A stretch of 64,000 bases of DNA from Gordonia jacobaea (GTDB taxonomy: Bacteria > Actinomycetota > Actinomycetes > Mycobacteriales > Mycobacteriaceae), in the NCBI RefSeq assembly GCF_001186365.1, contig NZ_LDTZ01000014.1, forward strand, positions 1-64,000. The letters run 5' to 3'. Positions 27,279 to 35,102 of the stretch are shown here, piece by piece (the first letter of the stretch is position 1; every line of letters starts with the position of its first letter). A program made the translations under genes and the position numbers. The notes under the pieces are model-generated. The model was not told where the DNA came from. It ran no database searches and saw only the letters and a program-made list of their open reading frames with translations.

Positions 27279-29582
27279 TCACTCACTCCGTCGGTCGGCG
27301 TAGGCGCGCAGGTCCTCGACCTGTGCGGCGTCGAGTGACGGTCGAACCCGCGTGCGGGCGTCGACGACGTCGTCGGCGGTGACGGTCGCGGCGTCGATGT
27401 CGCGGCGCATGGCCGCGAGTGCCGCCTCACGCAGCAGCGCGGCGCAGTCGGCGGCCGAGTAGCCCTCGAGGTCGGCGGCGAGCGCGTCGAGGTCGATGCC
27501 GTCGGCCAGGGGCACCTTGCGGCCCGATGTGCGCAGAATCTCGGCGCGGGCTTGCGCGTCCGGTGGCGGGACGAAGACCAATCGCTCCAGCCGCCCCGGA
27601 CGTAGCAGTGCCGGGTCGATGAGGTCCGGCCGGTTGGTCGCGCCGAGGACCACGACGTCCTGCAGCGGCTCGACGCCGTCGAGTTCGGTCAACAGCGCGG
27701 CCACGACGCGATCGCCGACGCCCGCATCGGTCGACTGGCCGCGACGCGGGGCGAGGGCGTCGACCTCGTCGAGGAAGATCAGCGACGGTGCCGATTCGCG
27801 TGCCGCGGCGAACAGGTCGCGCACCGCTTTCTCCGACGACCCGACCCACTTGTCCATCAGCTCGGCGCCCTTGACCATGTGCACCGAGAGCATGCCCGAC
27901 GCCGCGAGCGCGCGAACGACGAAGGTCTTGCCGCAGCCGGGTGGTCCGTAGAGAAGCACACCGCGCGGCGGCTCGACGCCGAGCCGCGTGAACGTGCCGG
28001 GGTGCTGGAGCGGCCAGAGCACGGTCTCGGTGAGCGCCTGCTTCGTCTCGGTCATGTCGCCGACGTCGTCGAGGGTGATGGATCCGACCGCGACCTCGGG
28101 GGTGCGTAGCCGCGAGACGGGTCGGATGACGTCGAGTGCCCCGACGAGATCATCGTCGGTGAGTGAGGGCGCCGCATCGGTAGCGCTTGCCCTCGCGGCC
28201 GCACGCAATGCAGCCTCGCGCGCGAGCGCAGCCAAGTCGCCTGCGACGAAACCCGGTGTGCGCGCGGCGATGTGGTCGAGGTCGAGTGCACCGTCGGTGG
28301 GTACTCCGGTGAGGATCACTCCGAGTATCCGTGCGCGTCGAGCGGCGTCGGGTAGTCCGATGACGAGTTCGCGGTCGCACAGGTCGGGAGCGCGTAGGCG
28401 TTCGTCGAGCCCCGCGGGTTCAGCGCTGGTGACGATCAACGCGATGTGGTCGTCGGACGTCGACGTCGCGTCGGTGGGGCTGATCGCTGCCCGCAGTTCG
28501 TCGAGGATCAACGTCGAGACAGGCTCGGACTTCGCGGGCAGCAGGGCGTCGACGTCGGTGATCAGTAGCACCCCCGAGCCGGAGCGTCGGAGATCGGCGA
28601 TCGCGTCGCTGACCGCGCGGAGGCGGGCCGAGGCCTCGAGCGATCCGATGGTTGGTCCGTCGATCGTCGTCAATGTCCTTGCGGCACAGACGGATCGCAC
28701 GAGCGTCGCCTTCCCGGACCCTGCCGGACCGGAGAGCAGCACGCCGAGTCGGGGAGTGGCCCCGAGCGCGCGCAGCACGCCTGGCTCGTCGAGCGTGATG
28801 CTCAGCCACTCGGTGAGTTTCGCGACCTGCGCGTCGACCCCGACCAACTCCGACGCCGGGCGCACCACGTGCCCCGGCGATTCCGCACCCGGCGGTGTGG
28901 TGAGCCAACCGCGCCCGACCCCACCTGCTGCCGCGCCGACGGCGCCGCGACTCTCGCCGACAACGCCGGGACTCGTGTCCGCGGCGCGTGGTGCTGCACC
29001 GACGGCACCGCGTGTGGCGTCGACGCCATCCGACGCCCACAGCACGGCGGTCGAGGGCTGCACGCTGACCGGCGACCCGGGATCGGTTGCGGTGACCGTC
29101 AGCAACTCGTTGGTCCACGTGATGCCGACCGACAACGTGAGCGCGCGGGTGGCGGCGCTCGCGGTGAGTTCCGGACCGAGGTCGCGTGGAAGCAGCGACA
29201 CCGCATCCCCGACCGACAGCACCTTGCCGAGGAGTGCACGCCGCAGCGTCGCCTCGTCGACGCCTCGACTCGCAACAGCGGAACCGGTGACGACGACCCG
29301 TGCCGCGCCGTGCACGGCAACCCCGGAGAGCACGACCGAGGCGTTTTCCTTGATGCCCGCGTTGGAGAACGTGATGTCGTCGAGCAGTAGCGTGCCGGTC
29401 GGCGTCCCCGACGGTGCTGCCGCGACGACGGCCGCGGTGACCCGTGCACCCGTGATCGACACCGCGTCCCACTCACGCAATCCGAGCGCCGTCAGCGCTT
29501 CGGGATGAGCGCGGACGATCCCGCGGCGCGAATCCGCAGCCGACGTATTGAGCCGAGCGGTCAGCGTGAGCTGCGCGTTCAC
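27279..29582 (-). CDS. Two-domain AAA+ ATPase, CDC48/VCP-like (Rv0435c-like)
   Basis: A 767-residue protein. Residues 1-165 form an N-domain (double-psi barrel-like, typical for CDC48). The first AAA domain has an altered Walker A, GPAGSGKATL (285-294), and a weak Walker B ITDVDAL (341-347), so it probably does not hydrolyse ATP. The second is canonical: Walker A GPPGCGKT (546-553) and Walker B LIFLDEVD (601-608), with sensor GATNRPDLIDPALLRPGR. VCP-like proteins remodel protein complexes. It overlaps the pssA stop by four bases and is the last gene of the psd-pssA-ATPase operon, as in mycobacteria. Confidence 0.9.
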   Translation of the reverse strand: MNAQLTLTARLNTSAADSRRGIVRAHPEALTALGLREWDAVSITGARVTAAVVAAAPSGTPTGTLLLDDITFSNAGIKENASVVLSGVAVHGAARVVVTGSAVASRGVDEATLRRALLGKVLSVGDAVSLLPRDLGPELTASAATRALTLSVGITWTNELLTVTATDPGSPVSVQPSTAVLWASDGVDATRGAVGAAPRAADTSPGVVGESRGAVGAAAGGVGRGWLTTPPGAESPGHVVRPASELVGVDAQVAKLTEWLSITLDEPGVLRALGATPRLGVLLSGPAGSGKATLVRSVCAARTLTTIDGPTIGSLEASARLRAVSDAIADLRRSGSGVLLITDVDALLPAKSEPVSTLILDELRAAISPTDATSTSDDHIALIVTSAEPAGLDERLRAPDLCDRELVIGLPDAARRARILGVILTGVPTDGALDLDHIAARTPGFVAGDLAALAREAALRAAARASATDAAPSLTDDDLVGALDVIRPVSRLRTPEVAVGSITLDDVGDMTETKQALTETVLWPLQHPGTFTRLGVEPPRGVLLYGPPGCGKTFVVRALAASGMLSVHMVKGAELMDKWVGSSEKAVRDLFAAARESAPSLIFLDEVDALAPRRGQSTDAGVGDRVVAALLTELDGVEPLQDVVVLGATNRPDLIDPALLRPGRLERLVFVPPPDAQARAEILRTSGRKVPLADGIDLDALAADLEGYSAADCAALLREAALAAMRRDIDAATVTADDVVDARTRVRPSLDAAQVEDLRAYADRRSE

Positions 29583-30715
29583 CGGGCGTCACCGCCGGCC
29601 GGGGCATCGGTGACAGGGACGTCGGAAGCAGGGGCGTCGGAAGCAGGGGCGTCGGACACTGTGGTGTCGGAAGCAGGGGCGTCGGACACCGTGGTGTCGG
29701 AAACCGGGGCGTCGGAAACACTGTGGGGCGCCGTGGTTTCAGAGCCCGGGATGTGCAAGCCGAGTCGCGCGGTCGATTTGCGCGGTGGCAGCGTGCGGCG
29801 CGGCTGGCCGCGGGCGATCGCCCGACGTTCCGCCCGGCGCTCGGCGGGCGGGGCCTCCCAGTGTTCTGGCCGCGCCTGTACCCAGCGTCGACTGCGCCAG
29901 GCGAACGGAATGTGCACGGCGTATGCCGCCACCAGGATGATCATCAGCACGTATGGGTAGGTCAACAGCAGTGCTGCGCCGATCGCGACGAGGATCAACA
30001 GGCCCGCAAGCTTGCGCGGATGCACAGACGACGTCTTGAGCGATGCTGTCGGAACTCGACTGACCGCGAGCAGTGCCACCACGACCAACCACAATCCGAC
30101 GACCAGCGGCGAGGTCCACCATCCGTCGCCGAACTGCTGGGCGAGCCCGATCGGCAGCAGGGCCACCAGGGCTGCTGCGGGCGCGGGTACGCCGACAAAG
30201 AAGTCGCGGGTGTAGCCGGGGGCATCGGTGTCATCGAGCAGGGTGTTGAACCGCGCGAGCCTCAGCACGATCGCGCAGCAGTAGATCAGCGCGAATCCCC
30301 AGCCGAGGTCGTGTCCTTGCAGCAGATACAGGTACACGATCAGCGCTGGCACGACGCCGAAGTTGATGGCGTCGGCGAGTGAATCGATCTCGGCGCCGAT
30401 CTTGGTGGTCGCGCCCATCAGCCGGGCCACGCGGCCGTCGATGCCGTCGAGTAGGGCCGCGGCGACGACGAGTGCCATCGCAAGGTCGACGTTGTCGTTG
30501 ATGACAGCGCGTACCGCCGTCAACCCCGCGCAGATCGCGAGAATCGTCAGCGCCGACGGTACGAACATCCGCCCCGCGGCGGCCTGTCGCCGCAGTCTGC
30601 CCTGCTCGTCGTTCGACGCCGAGCCCCGGGGGACTCGACGTCGCGTCGACCTCATCGACGGATTGCGGTAGTGCAGCGGGGTGCGGTCTACGCCCGCTCG
30701 ATTGTTGGTCGGCAT
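29579..30715 (-). CDS. pssA: CDP-diacylglycerol-serine O-phosphatidyltransferase
   Basis: A 378-residue membrane enzyme making phosphatidylserine from CDP-diacylglycerol and serine. The CDP-alcohol phosphatidyltransferase signature is visible (DGIDGRVARLMGATTKIGAEIDSLADAINFG, i.e. D-G-x2-A-R-x8-G-x3-D-x3-D in parts: DGRVARLMG and GAEIDSLAD), with further spans. The last 45 residues repeat DAPASD/DTTVSD-type units and are probably a disordered tail. The start ATG at 30715 is one base after the psd stop codon, so the pair are coupled. A second start at MRST... (residue 21) is possible. Followed by the AAA ATPase with a four-base overlap. Confidence 0.9.
   Translation of the reverse strand: MPTNNRAGVDRTPLHYRNPSMRSTRRRVPRGSASNDEQGRLRRQAAAGRMFVPSALTILAICAGLTAVRAVINDNVDLAMALVVAAALLDGIDGRVARLMGATTKIGAEIDSLADAINFGVVPALIVYLYLLQGHDLGWGFALIYCCAIVLRLARFNTLLDDTDAPGYTRDFFVGVPAPAAALVALLPIGLAQQFGDGWWTSPLVVGLWLVVVALLAVSRVPTASLKTSSVHPRKLAGLLILVAIGAALLLTYPYVLMIILVAAYAVHIPFAWRSRRWVQARPEHWEAPPAERRAERRAIARGQPRRTLPPRKSTARLGLHIPGSETTAPHSVSDAPVSDTTVSDAPASDTTVSDAPASDAPASDVPVTDAPAGGDAR
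29588..29725 (-). repeat. 15-bp coding repeats in the pssA tail
   Basis: The 3' end of pssA encodes about seven repeats of a five-residue unit (D-A-P-x-S / D-T-T-V-S), seen on the plus strand as alternating GGGGCGTCGGA- and GTGGTGTCGGA-type blocks. They remain in frame and would form an acidic, Ser/Thr-rich flexible C-terminal tail. Confidence 0.75.
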
Positions 30716-30716
30716 G

Positions 30717-31541
30717 TCATCCGCCGTCGCGGACGCGGGTGGTATCCGAGGTACTCAGCGTGGCGAGCGGGGTCTCGGCGCCGACGGTGCGCTGCCCGAC
30801 CAACACTTGTTGCTTCGTACCCGGCGGGAGGTAGACGTCGACGCGTGAGCCGAACCGGATGAGTCCGTAGGTGTCGCCGATGCAGAGGTGATCGCCGACC
30901 TTCGCGGTGCAGACGATTCGACGCGCAAGCAGGCCGGCGATCTGTACCACGGCGATGTCGGAGTCGCGGGGTGTCGGGTCGGGATCGTCGCCGTCGGAAT
31001 CGTCCCCGCCGTCGGGGCGCACGACCATCGTCGTGCGCTCGTTTGCCGAACTCGCCTCCGGGAGGTCGGCGGACACGAACGAACCGGGCGTGTGCGTCAC
31101 CGACAACACGCGACCGCTGATCGGGACACGCTGCACGTGGACGTCGAAGATCGACAGGAACGTCGAGACGCGCGGTCGGGGTTGGTCGCCGAGACCCGAT
31201 TCCGCTGGGGGAACGGCATCGTCGACGAGGCTGACGATCCCGTCTGCCGGAGCCACCACGACGCCCGGCTCAGTCGGCGGAACCCGTGAGGGATGCCGGA
31301 AGAAGGCTGCGCAGGCTCCTGCCGCGGCGGTCGCGGGCACCGCGATCCACCGATGTCGCCGACCAACCACCGCCACCGCCGATGCCGCGGCGACGAACGG
31401 GAGGCCTGCCGGGTGGATCGGGGGAAGGGTCTCGCGCGCAAGAGCAACGAGGTGCGTCGGGGTCAGGCCGGAACGGATCGGACCGTCGGATTCGGTTGCC
31501 GGATGTTGTGCTGATGCGTCCGGTCGCGGGCGCCTGGCCAC
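30717..31541 (-). CDS. psd: Phosphatidylserine decarboxylase proenzyme
   Basis: A 274-residue Psd of the short actinobacterial class. The sequence PADGIVSLVDDA, the substrate region STFLSIFDVHVQRVPISG and the C-terminal self-cleavage motif RFGSRVDVYLP (Ser of Gly-Ser becomes the pyruvoyl group) are present. It converts phosphatidylserine to phosphatidylethanolamine. An insertion of Asp-rich residues (PDGGDDSDGDDPDPTPRD) in the middle is unusual. Immediately upstream of pssA (1-base gap), so the two phosphatidylserine genes form one operon with the AAA ATPase, as in mycobacteria. Confidence 0.93.
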   Translation of the reverse strand: MARRPRPDASAQHPATESDGPIRSGLTPTHLVALARETLPPIHPAGLPFVAAASAVAVVGRRHRWIAVPATAAAGACAAFFRHPSRVPPTEPGVVVAPADGIVSLVDDAVPPAESGLGDQPRPRVSTFLSIFDVHVQRVPISGRVLSVTHTPGSFVSADLPEASSANERTTMVVRPDGGDDSDGDDPDPTPRDSDIAVVQIAGLLARRIVCTAKVGDHLCIGDTYGLIRFGSRVDVYLPPGTKQQVLVGQRTVGAETPLATLSTSDTTRVRDGG

Positions 31542-31643
31542 CTGATCATCCTCCCGAGTCGGTCGCGCCGGAATTGCCCGTCGCGTCCGTACAGCTTAGC
31601 GATGCCAGACAGCTGCGGTTCCGGGGTCTGGGGGTCGCAGACG

Positions 31644-32891
31644 TCACAGAACGACGACGTTGACGACCGAACCCGCAGGCAATGCGGTGGTCGTGGCGGG
31701 GATGTCGATCAACGCGTTCGCCCCCGCGAGGTAGCGCAGATGATGTGACCCCGGTGGACCTATCGGCTCGACGACCAGCCGGCCGTCGACGCCCGGGAGC
31801 AGCGACTCGTCGACGACGCCGCGCATGAACTGCCTTTTGCCCTCCGGTGATCGGATGTCGCTGCCGAGCGTGGCCGCGACGCGTGGTCGGTCGGGTGACA
31901 GGCCCATCGCCGCGCGCAGGGGAGGACGGATGAACACCTCGAACGACACGAGCGAACTGACCGGATTTCCCGGCAACGTGATGATCGGGACGCGACGGCC
32001 GGCCGGGTCGAGGTGATGCCCACATCCCTGCGGCATCCCGGGCTGCATGGCCACCTTCACGAACTCGACCGGCCCGGCGTCGAGTGCCTCCTTGACCACC
32101 TCGTACGCCCCGGCGCTCACGCCACCGGAGGTGATGATCAGGTCCGCGTCGGCCGACGCCTCGTCCAGGCGCTCGAGGAAGTCCGCGACATCGTCGGGAA
32201 CGAAGTGAACGTGCCGTGCCAGCGCGCCCGCCTCGGTGAGGGCTGCGGTGAGCATGGCGCCGTTGGACTCGTAGATCTGCCCGTGCTGCAACGGTTTTCC
32301 CGGCTCGACGAGCTCGGAGCCGGTCGACAGCACCACAACCCGCAGCCGTCGGGCAACCGCGACGTCGGCGAGGCCGAGCGCCGAGAGCAGTCCGATCTGT
32401 GCCGCCCCGAGCACCGTGCCGGCGGGCAGCGCGACGTCGCCGCGCGCGATGTCGGAGCCTTCGCGTCGAATGTGCTTTCCCGCCTCGACGCCCGAGCTGA
32501 ACCCGACCGTCGAGTCGGGCACGTGGTCGACAGAGAAGTCGCCGTCGGTGAGTTCAACCGGCACAACGGCATCGGCGCCGTCGGGCAGCGGTGCACCGGT
32601 CATGATCCGCGCGGTCGTCCCCGGTGCGAGTGTCACCAGACCCGTGCGGCCGGCAGGAATGTCGTCGACGACGGGCAGCCGGACGGGCTCCGCCGCACTG
32701 GCACCGGCGATGTCGTCGGCCCGCACCGCGTATCCGTCCATCGCGGAATTGTCGAAGGCGGGCATCGCGAATGCCGCGACGGCGTCGTCGACGGTGGCCA
32801 TACCCAGCGCATCCGCAACCGCGACGCGGACCGTTTCCGGAGGCCCGAACAGCTCGCTGACGATCTTCTGATGCTCGGCGACGGAACGCAT
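31644..32891 (-). CDS. moeA: Molybdopterin molybdenumtransferase MoeA
   Basis: A 415-residue MoeA, which inserts molybdate into adenylylated molybdopterin. The N-terminal FDNSAMDGYAVRADD, the cofactor-site stretch VVLSTGSELVEPG and the active-site TSGGVSAGAYEVVKEAL are all seen, with GNPVSSLVSFEVF and a C-terminal MoeA-IV-like beta barrel. The length is normal. It lies 102 bases upstream of psd on the same strand; the order moeA, psd, pssA, AAA ATPase matches the remembered mycobacterial order. The HAD gene at 32959 is divergent. Confidence 0.93.
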   Translation of the reverse strand: MRSVAEHQKIVSELFGPPETVRVAVADALGMATVDDAVAAFAMPAFDNSAMDGYAVRADDIAGASAAEPVRLPVVDDIPAGRTGLVTLAPGTTARIMTGAPLPDGADAVVPVELTDGDFSVDHVPDSTVGFSSGVEAGKHIRREGSDIARGDVALPAGTVLGAAQIGLLSALGLADVAVARRLRVVVLSTGSELVEPGKPLQHGQIYESNGAMLTAALTEAGALARHVHFVPDDVADFLERLDEASADADLIITSGGVSAGAYEVVKEALDAGPVEFVKVAMQPGMPQGCGHHLDPAGRRVPIITLPGNPVSSLVSFEVFIRPPLRAAMGLSPDRPRVAATLGSDIRSPEGKRQFMRGVVDESLLPGVDGRLVVEPIGPPGSHHLRYLAGANALIDIPATTTALPAGSVVNVVVL

Positions 32892-32958
32892 TGGCCCAGC
32901 ATGCCACGTAGATCGAGCCCGTCCTGCGCTCGCGCCCGACGGGCACTAGATTCGATGC

Positions 32959-33759
32959 ATGACGCTGGGGCTGCTGCTCGACATCGACGGGGTGATGGTC
33001 ACCTCGTGGCATGCGCTGCCCGGCGCCGTCGAGGCGATCGAAGAACTCTCCGAGCGCGGCTACCCGCGAATGTTCTTGACCAACACCACATCACGGTCGC
33101 GATCACAGATCGCCGAAGCGCTCGGCAACTGCGGATTCGAGGTCGAACCCGACGAGATCCTCACCGCCGCCAAACTCACCGCCGAATTCCTGGCCCGCAA
33201 CTATCCCGGCAAGCTCGCCTGGGTTCTCAACGAGGGACCGATCGCCGAGGACATGACCGGCGTGCCACTCACCGACGACCCAAACGAAGCTCAGGTCATC
33301 GTCCTCGGCGGCGCCGGGCCGGTGTTCACACACACTGCGCTGTCGACAGTGCTGGAGAAGATGCTCGCCGGTACCCCGGTCGTCGCGATGCACCGTTCGA
33401 TGATCTGGTCGACGGCCCGTGGCCTCTCGATCGACACCGGCGTCTACCTCGAGGGCCTCGAGAAAGCCTCGGGACGAAAGATCCGCGCTATCGGCAAGCC
33501 CTCGCCACTAGGTTTTCGCGCCGCCGTCGAACTCATGAACCTTGAGCCGACCCAGGTGGTGATGGTCGGCGACGACATGCACAACGACGTCCTCGGCGCC
33601 CAGGCCGCCGCACTCATCGGCGTGCTGGTGCGGACCGGCAAGTTCCGCGAGGACGCGCTGCGCGCCCTGCAGCGCGATGAGTTCGGGCCGGTGCCCGACC
33701 ACATCATCGACTCCCTCGCCGACCTCCCGGCCCTTATCGAGAAGCTCGACGGCGCCTGA
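32959..33759 (+). CDS. HAD superfamily IIA hydrolase
   Basis: A 266-residue HAD-IIA phosphatase, paralogous to the one at 2693-3508. Motif I is LLLDIDGVMV (nucleophile Asp), motif II is MFLTNTTSRSR, motif III Lys lies in RAIGKPSPLGFRAAV, and motif IV is VMVGDDMHNDVLG. The annotation fits phospholysine/inorganic-pyrophosphate-like or NagD-like phosphatases; the substrate is unknown. It starts 67 bases from the divergent moeA gene. The repeat array begins straight after its stop codon. Confidence 0.88.
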   Translation: MTLGLLLDIDGVMVTSWHALPGAVEAIEELSERGYPRMFLTNTTSRSRSQIAEALGNCGFEVEPDEILTAAKLTAEFLARNYPGKLAWVLNEGPIAEDMTGVPLTDDPNEAQVIVLGGAGPVFTHTALSTVLEKMLAGTPVVAMHRSMIWSTARGLSIDTGVYLEGLEKASGRKIRAIGKPSPLGFRAAVELMNLEPTQVVMVGDDMHNDVLGAQAAALIGVLVRTGKFREDALRALQRDEFGPVPDHIIDSLADLPALIEKLDGA

Positions 33760-33762
33760 CCC

Positions 33763-34010
33763 TGCCCACTCGACTGGCCGAAGCGCCCACTCGACTGTCT
33801 GGAGCGCCCAGTCGACGGTCTAAGGCGCCCACTCGACTTTCTAAGGCGCCCACTCGACTGGCCGAAGCGCCCACTCGACTGTCTAAGGCGCCCACTCGAC
33901 GCGAAGTGCACCCGTCGACTGTGCGCTCGAGAGCGTCGACTGGGCGCTGTATCCCGTCGACTGGGCGCTGCACTCCGTCGACTGGGCGCTCTATCCCGTC
34001 GACTGGGCGT
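33763..34010. repeat. Inverted array of short GCGCCCACTCGAC / GTCGACTGGGCGCT repeats
   Basis: Seven degenerate direct copies of CGCCCACTCGACT with 20-23-bp spacing run from 33763 to 33905 (for example at 33764, 33783, 33806, 33827, 33849, 33869, 33891). A central dyad (GTCGAC TGTGCGCTCGAGAGC, 33913-33935) is followed by four inverted copies GTCGACTGGGCGCT (33935, 33957, 33978, 33999) up to the stop codon of the convergent gene. The array lies exactly between two convergent genes. Its halves could fold into a large hairpin and could act as a transcription barrier. The same motif recurs at 52836-52913. Confidence 0.9.
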
Positions 34011-34490
34011 TCAGGCGGCCCGGGCGGTGCTCGATTCTGCGGCGCGCTTGATCTTGCCCAGGGTCTCGGCCATCCCGACCTTGAGCTCTTCCTCGAACGA
34101 GTCGGAGCCGCCGAACACGAGGTCGACGAGCGTCGAGGACACCTTGGTCGTCTTGCCGCCCGCGGCTTCCCGACGTTCCGTCACCGTCACGCCGCCCGAC
34201 GGGTTCGGCTCGATGGTGTAGCTCCACACGGTGTGGTTCTCCGCGACGCGGAACCCGATCTCCTGGTTGGGTGCGAACCGCACCACCTTCGACGTCGTCG
34301 GCCAGGCGAGCGGTCCGCGACGGTTGATGTTGACCGTGCGGGTGCCCAGCTTCACCGGCCCGCCGATGATGAACATCTTGGCGCACTGCGGACTCCACTC
34401 GCCCATGCGGGCGAGGTCGGAGATCACGGACCAGACCTGCGTGGGCGTGGCGTCGATGTCGATGGACTCTTCGATCAGTGCGGCGGTCAT
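34011..34490 (-). CDS. SRPBCC/START-fold ligand-binding protein
   Basis: A 159-residue protein of the SRPBCC (polyketide cyclase 2) family. The N-terminal SIDIDATPTQVWSVISDLARMGEWSPQC is the family hallmark, and the rest alternates beta strands around a cavity (FRVAENHTVWSYTIEPNPSGG). Such proteins bind hydrophobic ligands; no enzyme activity is certain. In mycobacteria similar proteins are common and of unknown role. The stop codon abuts the last unit of the inverted repeat array. The Ala-rich tail (ESSTARAA) is short. Confidence 0.85.
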   Translation of the reverse strand: MTAALIEESIDIDATPTQVWSVISDLARMGEWSPQCAKMFIIGGPVKLGTRTVNINRRGPLAWPTTSKVVRFAPNQEIGFRVAENHTVWSYTIEPNPSGGVTVTERREAAGGKTTKVSSTLVDLVFGGSDSFEEELKVGMAETLGKIKRAAESSTARAA

Positions 34491-34592
34491 GGTTCCCCCG
34501 GGTTGTGCGTTGCGGACGGTCGATGACCGACGGTGTCGCCGGTCACAGCTCGCATCACCCTAGAACGCCTATTGTCGGACAGTCAATAAGAC

Positions 34593-35024
34593 TCAGACGA
34601 TGAGCACGGTCCCGATCATCGCCGCGACGCCGACGAAGACCGCGGCAGAGATCCATCCCGCGGGATGCGCGTCGTTCTCGAGCAGGATGGTCCCGAGCTT
34701 GCCGGGCGTGAGCCAGTCGATGAGCACGAATGACCACATCATCACCGCGATGGTCAGCACCGCGTAGGCGAGCGTGTAGAGCAGCGCCTTCCACAACACG
34801 AGGGTCACCGTGTCGACCACCGAGGCGACCAGCACGAACGCGATTCCGACGACCATCGACGTCGTCAGGATCATCGCGTTGCGGTTGTTGTCCACCCAGA
34901 CGAGCTGCCGAAGCCGGCCCGGAGTCACGAGGTCGAGGGCACCGAAGCCGACGACCATGAGCGCAACCCCCAGGAGGCTGAACGACGCACCCCAGGCCAG
35001 ATTGGTGCCGAACACTGCGTCCAC
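34593..35024 (-). CDS. DUF350 (YjfL-like) membrane protein, paralogue of 55567-55998
   Basis: A 143-residue protein with four membrane spans and the DUF350 pattern: LVWVDNNRNAMILTTSMVVG in the middle and FVLIDWLTPGKLGTILLE before the last span. The GTG at 35024 follows GGGGAG with an eight-base gap; the extension to 35078 lacks a ribosome binding site. DUF350 proteins accompany spermidine-synthase-like and DUF4178 genes (as at 55-57 kb), but here the gene is alone. The role is unknown; membrane sensing or polyamine-related modification has been proposed for the family. Confidence 0.85.
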   Translation of the reverse strand: MDAVFGTNLAWGASFSLLGVALMVVGFGALDLVTPGRLRQLVWVDNNRNAMILTTSMVVGIAFVLVASVVDTVTLVLWKALLYTLAYAVLTIAVMMWSFVLIDWLTPGKLGTILLENDAHPAGWISAAVFVGVAAMIGTVLIV

Positions 35025-35102
35025 CTGTGATCTCCCCTCGTCGCCGACCCTCTGGTCGGTGCGTGGTCGCCGGTGCACGCGGGCGCGACACCCACGAAAA
35101 CC

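Noticed and set aside
28420..29472. A 350-codon minus-strand frame inside the AAA ATPase gene
   Set aside because: Out-of-frame, Arg/Gly-rich translation of high-GC coding DNA without motifs.
27988..29508. A 506-codon plus-strand frame opposite the AAA ATPase
   Set aside because: Ser/Thr/Ala-rich antisense shadow; no domain, no ribosome site.
33444..33973. Arg/Ser/Gly-rich repeat-encoded frames across the inverted array
   Set aside because: They translate the DNA repeats; composition and overlap with genes on both strands make coding unlikely.
33763..34010. Considered a CRISPR array
   Set aside because: Repeats are about 13 bp, degenerate, with 7-10 bp variable parts and inverted halves; no cas gene is present.
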